Below are positions 59,551 to 64,000 of a stretch of 64,000 bases of DNA, in pieces; within the stretch, counting starts at the first letter, position 1; every line of letters starts with the position of its first letter. The translations under genes were made by a program, and so were the position numbers. The notes below the pieces were generated by a model. It had not been told where the DNA came from. It did no database searches and saw only the letters and a program-made list of their open reading frames with translations. This stretch comes from Spirosoma rigui (GTDB taxonomy: Bacteria > Bacteroidota > Bacteroidia > Cytophagales > Spirosomataceae). The DNA lies in assembly GCF_002067135.1 (NCBI RefSeq), contig NZ_CP020105.1, forward strand, positions 5,394,001 to 5,458,000, read 5' to 3'.

Positions 59551-60675
59551 TTACGATAGAATAATCAGATCCGTATCAGACTCCGACAGTTTGTTCAGCA
59601 GCTGATTGAACGCGAAAGTCCGCAAAATAATCTGCGCCAGGCTAAAGTGGGGCTTACCAATGCAAACCGTCGTCACGTGTCGGTTGGTGACTTCATCCAT
59701 GATGCAGTTTACTATGTTGTCGCTCTTCGTCTGGATCACTTCGGCCCCCAGTTCGGTAGCCAGCTTCAAATTGTTGATCAGGTGGCGCTGCACGTCGAGC
59801 TTTATCCGGTCCGACGATTCATCGGGAGTCTGCACGTACAGCACAAACCAGCGCGACTGGTAGTAGGCCGCCAGCCGGGCCGTTTTCCGGATTACCCGAC
59901 GGGCTACTACGTGGTTGCTGCTGATGCTGGCCAGAAACCGTTCACCGCTGGGTGGAGCGCCCGGTGGCAGGGTAGCGCCGATCTTGCGCTCCACGGCCGA
60001 GGCTACTTCGCGCAGGGCCAGTTCGCGCAGAGGCAGCAGTTTACCGGGCTGAAAAAAATGGGTCAGCGCCGTTTGCACCTTTGCCGGTTCGTAAATCTTC
60101 CCCTCTTTCAGCCGGGTAATCAGTTCATCGGCTGTCAGGTCAATATTGACTACTTCGTCCGCCAGTTGCAGCACCCGGTCCGGCACCCGCTCGCTTACGT
60201 CGACGCCCGTAATGTGCTGTACCTCGTCGTACAGACTTTCGATATGCTGAATGTTGACGGCGCTGATCACGTTGATGCCCGCATCAAGAATATCCAGTAC
60301 GTCCTGCCAGCGTTTTTCATTCTTCGAGCCGGGAATATTGGTGTGGGCCAGTTCGTCGACAATGACCAGTTCCGGATGGCTGTTGATGACGGCCTGCACG
60401 TCCATTTCGGCCAGTTCCCGGCCTTTGTAGAACAACGTTCGCCGGGCAATGACGGGTAAACCGGCCACCAGCGCCTGCGTTTCGGCCCGCTGGTGTGTTT
60501 CAATGAACCCAATGCGGGCATCAATGCCGTTGTGGCGGAGGGCGTGGGCTTCCTGCAGCATCCGGTAGGATTTACCCACACCCGCGCTCATGCCAATGTA
60601 TACCTTGAGCCGCCCCCGCCGGGAGGCACGAATCAGGTTCAAAAACCGGTCAGCATTCTGGTCGTTCGGCAGCAT
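59551..60675 (-). CDS. kdpD: KdpD N-terminal sensor protein (split KdpD)
   Basis: This 374-residue protein corresponds to only the cytoplasmic N-terminal part of KdpD. The KdpD domain has a Walker-A-like loop KVYIGMSAGVGKSYRML, GFIETHQRAETQALVAGLP, LVIVDELAHTNIPGSKN and INVISAVNIQHIESLYDEV. A universal-stress-like domain follows, with FLASISSNHVVARRVIRKTA and IVNCIMDEVTNRHVTTVCIG. The membrane, GAF and kinase parts of E. coli KdpD are absent. A separate histidine kinase lies 46 bp downstream. It should sense K+ or turgor status and control the kdp ATPase. Confidence 0.93.
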   Translation of the reverse strand: MLPNDQNADRFLNLIRASRRGRLKVYIGMSAGVGKSYRMLQEAHALRHNGIDARIGFIETHQRAETQALVAGLPVIARRTLFYKGRELAEMDVQAVINSHPELVIVDELAHTNIPGSKNEKRWQDVLDILDAGINVISAVNIQHIESLYDEVQHITGVDVSERVPDRVLQLADEVVNIDLTADELITRLKEGKIYEPAKVQTALTHFFQPGKLLPLRELALREVASAVERKIGATLPPGAPPSGERFLASISSNHVVARRVIRKTARLAAYYQSRWFVLYVQTPDESSDRIKLDVQRHLINNLKLATELGAEVIQTKSDNIVNCIMDEVTNRHVTTVCIGKPHFSLAQIILRTFAFNQLLNKLSESDTDLIILS

Positions 60676-60682
60676 AGGTAGT

Positions 60683-60701
60683 GCCGGACCTCAAGTCCGG
60701 C
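60683..60701. repeat. Small palindrome in the kdp operon, copy 1
   Basis: GCCGGAC-CTCAA-GTCCGGC is a perfect 7-bp inverted repeat with a 5-base loop, in the gap between the porin and kdpD genes. It resembles copy 2 at 62427-62443 in sequence and loop, suggesting a dispersed REP-like element. Confidence 0.5.
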
Positions 60702-60739
60702 CGTGAATAGTATGTAGCCCGCAGGCAGTCCGGATCCCG

Positions 60740-61840
60740 TTAGAAACTCACGGCCAGGCTCGTTGTCAGCGACGTATTGGTCCGGCTCAGGCCCGCTCCC
60801 GTTTCAAATGTAGCGTTGTTCGGACTGTTGTAAACCTTTCCTTCGATGCGAAACAGGGCGTTGGGCAGGATGGCGTAATCGTATCCCAGCGAATAGCCCC
60901 AGGTGCGGAAACCAGCCAGCCCGATGATCACACCATTTCTATCGTCATAGTATTCCACCCGCCCGTTTACGTAGCTTTTGCCGGTAGTCTGGTAGCGGGC
61001 AATCAGCACGGGCGAATACCAGACGTAGCGACCGCTACCCACCCGCCGGTTGTCACCGTTGCCGATCACCGGCTTCCGGTCGCCCCCGATGTCGAAGCCC
61101 GCGATAACGCCGAACCGACCGGCGGGATTGATTATCGCGTACAGGTTACTGAACAGCCGGCCCTGCCGGAGCGAATCGGGCCGGTCGGACCCAACGAATG
61201 TGCTCCAGTTCAGCGTTACGGTTGCCGTCGGACGGTACTGCACCTGCGTACTTAACGACGGGCCGCTGTAGCCGTCCAGCTTTTTCACCCGCTGCCAGCC
61301 GTTTACTACCGACCCGAGCAGTGTCCACTTACCATTGTCCGTAGTATAGGTCAGTTTGGCACCCGACAGATAGTACGGTGAGTTCTCGGCCAAAATGCTC
61401 CGCGTGAGCGTCCAGCAGTCTTTCGAGATGGCACTTTCAAAACCAATGTGCGACGTGAAGATGCCCGCGTCGAGCCATAGATTCCGGTTTCGGGATAGCT
61501 TTATCCCGGCGTTGGCCTCGAAGATATTTTTGACCAGTGCCTGTTCGGCCGCGTAGTTATACTGCGGATAGGTACCCACCTGCACGGCCAGATTGGCCCG
61601 CATCCGGTCGTTGGTATAGGCCGCTTTGACGAAGGCCAGGTTGAGGTTCACCTCCCGGTTACGCTTGTGGTTGTACAAAAAAACGGGACGTTCCTGCGCC
61701 GTTTTGGGCGCGGTAAAATCGTGGGTGTAATACGCTTCAACGTAGCCCGTAATGGCCAGCCCGCTACTGTCGGCCGGTTGCTGGGCCAGCGTCGCCGACG
61801 AGATCAGACTCAAGGTGGCCCCAATTAGAAATGCGTTCAT
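60740..61840 (-). CDS. BBP2-type outer-membrane porin
   Basis: This 366-residue barrel has a signal peptide (MNAFLIGATLSLISSATLAQ) and strands typical of the putative beta-barrel porin-2 family. Examples are ITGYVEAYYTHDFTAPKTAQ, NREVNLNLAFVKAAYTNDRM and LWLDAGIFTSHIGFESAISK. The last strand ends SLTTSLAVSF with the terminal Phe needed for barrel assembly. It is located inside the kdp operon between kdpC and kdpD, so it may supply K+ or other small ions to the pump through the outer membrane. That function is inferred from position. Confidence 0.85.
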   Translation of the reverse strand: MNAFLIGATLSLISSATLAQQPADSSGLAITGYVEAYYTHDFTAPKTAQERPVFLYNHKRNREVNLNLAFVKAAYTNDRMRANLAVQVGTYPQYNYAAEQALVKNIFEANAGIKLSRNRNLWLDAGIFTSHIGFESAISKDCWTLTRSILAENSPYYLSGAKLTYTTDNGKWTLLGSVVNGWQRVKKLDGYSGPSLSTQVQYRPTATVTLNWSTFVGSDRPDSLRQGRLFSNLYAIINPAGRFGVIAGFDIGGDRKPVIGNGDNRRVGSGRYVWYSPVLIARYQTTGKSYVNGRVEYYDDRNGVIIGLAGFRTWGYSLGYDYAILPNALFRIEGKVYNSPNNATFETGAGLSRTNTSLTTSLAVSF

Positions 61841-61854
61841 TGTTGATGGATGAC

Positions 61855-62418
61855 TTAGCGCAGGGTATCCAGCGCCATATTTAATTTCAGTACATTAACC
61901 GTTGATGGACCAAACAGGCCCAGCAACGGACCTTTTGTGTGGGCATTGACCAAGGCATAAAGCCGGTCGGGGGGCAGTTTGAGCAGCCGGGCAATGCGGG
62001 GTACCTGGATGTTGGCAGCCGCCGGCGACAGATCGGGATCGAGGCCCGAACCTGACGCCGTTACCAACTCGGCCGGGATATCCGATGTACGAACGCCCGG
62101 ATTATGCACCAGGAACGTATCGATACGGGCCTGAACGGTTTTCAGGTACTCAGGATTAGTAGCCCCTTTGTTCGACCCGCCCGACCCGGCTGCGTTATAA
62201 TCCACCGCCGACGGGCGTCCGTTAAAATACCGGTCCTGCGTAAATTTCTGGCCGATGGCGGCATAGCCAACTACTTTTCCGTTGGTGGATACGGTTTCGC
62301 CCCGTCCCCCGCCGGGGGCCAGTCGGGCAATGCCCGCCACAACGAGCGGATAGATGACGGAAACGAGCACCAGCAAGACGAGGGTTAGCCGGATGGCTGG
62401 CGAAATATGATTTTTCAT
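61855..62418 (-). CDS. kdpC: K+-transporting ATPase subunit KdpC
   Basis: This 187-residue KdpC subunit has one N-terminal helix (AIRLTLVLLVLVSVIYPLVV). The periplasmic domain includes YAAIGQKFTQDRYFNGRPSA, VDYNAAGSGGSNKGATNPEY and the conserved GSGLDPDLSPAAANIQVPRI. KdpC helps the KdpFABC complex bind ATP and K+. The porin gene follows 14 bp later, and KdpB precedes it by 70 bp. Confidence 0.96.
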   Translation of the reverse strand: MKNHISPAIRLTLVLLVLVSVIYPLVVAGIARLAPGGGRGETVSTNGKVVGYAAIGQKFTQDRYFNGRPSAVDYNAAGSGGSNKGATNPEYLKTVQARIDTFLVHNPGVRTSDIPAELVTASGSGLDPDLSPAAANIQVPRIARLLKLPPDRLYALVNAHTKGPLLGLFGPSTVNVLKLNMALDTLR

Positions 62419-62426
62419 CGTGTGTT

Positions 62427-62443
62427 GCCGGGCCTCAGCCCGG
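62427..62443. repeat. Small palindrome in the kdp operon, copy 2
   Basis: GCCGGGCCTCAGCCCGG has a 6-bp perfect stem (CCGGGC/GCCCGG) and a CTCA loop. It lies in the gap between kdpB and kdpC and matches copy 1 at 60683-60701 in core and loop. Confidence 0.5.
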
Positions 62444-62488
62444 TCGTTTACTTAGTCTTGAGTACTATAAGGACTATGTCCGGCAGCA

Positions 62489-64000
62489 TTACACAAAGAG
62501 TCCTACCACCAGATCAAGGAGTTTGATGCCAATGAAAGGGGCAACCAGCCCACCGAAGCCATAGATAAACAGGTTCCGACGGAGCAGCGCCGACGCGCCG
62601 ATGGGTTTGTAGTCAACTCCTCGTAAGGCCAGGGGAATCAACATCGGAATGATGATCGCGTTGAAAATAACCGCCGACAGGATGGCAGATTCGGGTGAGT
62701 GCAGTTGCATCAGGTTCATGCGCTGCAAGGCGGGAATACTAGCCACGAATAGGGCCGGAACAATGGCGAAGTACTTGGCTACGTCGTTGGCAATACTAAA
62801 CGTCGTGAGCGTTCCGCGCGTGATGAGCAACTGCTTCCCAATCTCTACGATCTCAATGAGTTTCGTCGGGTCGTTGTCCAGGTCGACCATGTTACCGGCT
62901 TCCTTGGCTGCCTGCGTCCCCGAGTTCATGGCCACACCTACATCGGCCTGGGCCAGCGCCGGCGCATCGTTCGTACCGTCGCCCATCATCGCCACGAGCT
63001 TACCTCCCGTCTGCTCGGTGCGGATGTACTGCATCTTATCTTCCGGCTTGGCCTCGGCAATGAAGTCATCGACACCCGCTTTTTCGGCAATGAATCTGGC
63101 CGTGAGCGGATTGTCGCCCGTGACCATTACGGTTTTCACGCCCATCTTCCGCAGCCGGTCGAAGCGTTCGGCAATGCCGGGTTTGATGATATCCTGCAAT
63201 TCGACCACCCCCATTACCTGCTCATTCTGGATAACCACCAGCGGTGTACCGCCATTGGCGGCAATGGCTTTCGCCTGTTCTTCGACCGCTGCCGGGAACG
63301 AATTTCCGGCCCGGACCACGATAGCCCGGATGGAATCTGTCGCACCCTTCCGGATGCGCTCGCCCGTAGTCAGGTCGATTCCTGATGAACGGGTTTCGGC
63401 CGTGAACTTGATCAGCGTAGCACCGGTCGTACTCAGCCCCCGGGTTACCTCGGGTCCGGCCAGCTCAACGATCGACTTCCCTTCGGGGGTTTCGTCGGCC
63501 AGCGAACTCAATACTGATGCCCGGATCATAGCCTCCTGCGCAACGCCCGGTGCGGCATAAAAATGGGTTGCTTTCCGGTTACCGATGGTGATGGTACCCG
63601 TTTTGTCCAGCAGCAACGTATCAATATCACCGGCTGTTTCAACCGCTCTCCCCGATTTGGCAATCACGTTGGCCCGCAAGGCCCGGTCCATTCCCGCAAT
63701 ACCGATGGCCGACAGCAGCCCGCCAATGGTCGTTGGAATCAGGCACACGAACAGCGAGATCAGGGCGGCTACTGTAATGGGCGTATTGGCATAGACCGCA
63801 AACGGTTTCAGCGTAACGCAAACGATGATGAATACCAGTGTAAAGCCCGCCAGCAAAATGGTCAGGGCAATTTCATTCGGCGTCTTCTGCCGCGATGCCC
63901 CTTCGACCAGGGCAATCATCTTGTCGAGAAATGACTCGCCCGGCTGGGTGGTCACAACGACCTTGATTTTATCGGACAGAACCTTTGTGCCCCCCGTCAC
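62489..64000 (-). CDS. kdpB: K+-transporting ATPase subunit KdpB (C-terminal part)
   Basis: This is a P-type ATPase chain whose N-terminus lies beyond the right edge; 503 residues are visible. The phosphorylation motif is [56 protein letters not shown] and [20 protein letters not shown] are diagnostic of KdpB. The C-terminal membrane helices include [19 protein letters not shown]. It hydrolyses ATP to drive high-affinity K+ uptake through KdpA, which should be just outside the window. It heads the visible part of the kdpB-kdpC-porin-kdpD-kinase unit. Confidence 0.97.
   Translation of the reverse strand: MTGGTKVLSDKIKVVVTTQPGESFLDKMIALVEGASRQKTPNEIALTILLAGFTLVFIIVCVTLKPFAVYANTPITVAALISLFVCLIPTTIGGLLSAIGIAGMDRALRANVIAKSGRAVETAGDIDTLLLDKTGTITIGNRKATHFYAAPGVAQEAMIRASVLSSLADETPEGKSIVELAGPEVTRGLSTTGATLIKFTAETRSSGIDLTTGERIRKGATDSIRAIVVRAGNSFPAAVEEQAKAIAANGGTPLVVIQNEQVMGVVELQDIIKPGIAERFDRLRKMGVKTVMVTGDNPLTARFIAEKAGVDDFIAEAKPEDKMQYIRTEQTGGKLVAMMGDGTNDAPALAQADVGVAMNSGTQAAKEAGNMVDLDNDPTKLIEIVEIGKQLLITRGTLTTFSIANDVAKYFAIVPALFVASIPALQRMNLMQLHSPESAILSAVIFNAIIIPMLIPLALRGVDYKPIGASALLRRNLFIYGFGGLVAPFIGIKLLDLVVGLFV

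Overview
The window reads as chromosome of an aerobic, Gram-negative Bacteroidota bacterium, most likely a Spirosoma-like member of the Cytophagales. Support comes from outer-membrane proteins with N-terminal carboxypeptidase-regulatory-like domains, a DUF5686 protein, a BBP2-type porin inside the kdp operon, PKD and LamG-type lipoproteins, a promoter of the Bacteroidota form (TTTG, 20 bp, TAnnTTTG) and few recognisable Shine-Dalgarno sequences. Most of the window is GC-rich core sequence. The stretch from about 30.7 to 41.3 kb is visibly more AT-rich and holds the accessory system.

Layout. 1-6.6 kb: the 3' end of recQ, three tandem paralogous MltD-like lytic transglycosylases, a photolyase and a small TonB-C-like periplasmic protein. 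A 482 bp gap follows with 11-bp-phased repeats that look like a PhoB/PhoP-type operator. 7.1-14.1 kb: a penicillin acylase family enzyme, a GlxA-type regulator interrupted by an in-frame TGA exactly at its conserved cysteine, a DoxX-like protein, a GNAT enzyme, an AmpG-like MFS transporter and a voltage-gated K+ channel. 14.1-19.7 kb (minus strand): a complete ABC sugar importer (binding lipoprotein, two permeases, MsmK/UgpC-type ATPase) enclosing a secreted alpha/alpha-barrel protein. 20-30.6 kb: dnaX with an A10 slippage candidate, a TPR protein, an M16 peptidase, then a codirectional run of ispF, amidohydrolase, rhodanese-thioredoxin fusion, dipeptide epimerase, YhhN, GNAT and a serine beta-lactamase-like hydrolase.

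30.8-41.1 kb: a compact eight-gene plus-strand operon (FHA protein, single-TM protein of unknown family, second FHA protein, PP2C phosphatase, exported caspase-like protease, membrane Ser/Thr kinase with TPRs, TPR membrane protein, PKD/LamG lipoprotein). It faces a convergent ECF sigma factor and a TPR-bearing putative anti-sigma factor. Together these genes could form a phosphorylation circuit linking the cytoplasm to a periplasmic protease. This is the best candidate for a poorly described system in the window.

41.3-64 kb: a 4-hydroxybutyryl-CoA dehydratase-like flavoprotein, a zinc aminopeptidase-like protein, a DUF3108 protein, a FemAB-like acyltransferase, dnaA, methylmalonyl-CoA mutase (mutA, mutB), a TonB-receptor-like barrel, a DUF4405 membrane protein, a DUF5686 protein, and a minus-strand kdp locus (kdpB partial, kdpC, porin, KdpD N-terminal sensor, separate histidine kinase). 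No rRNA, tRNA, CRISPR array or insertion sequence was recognised.
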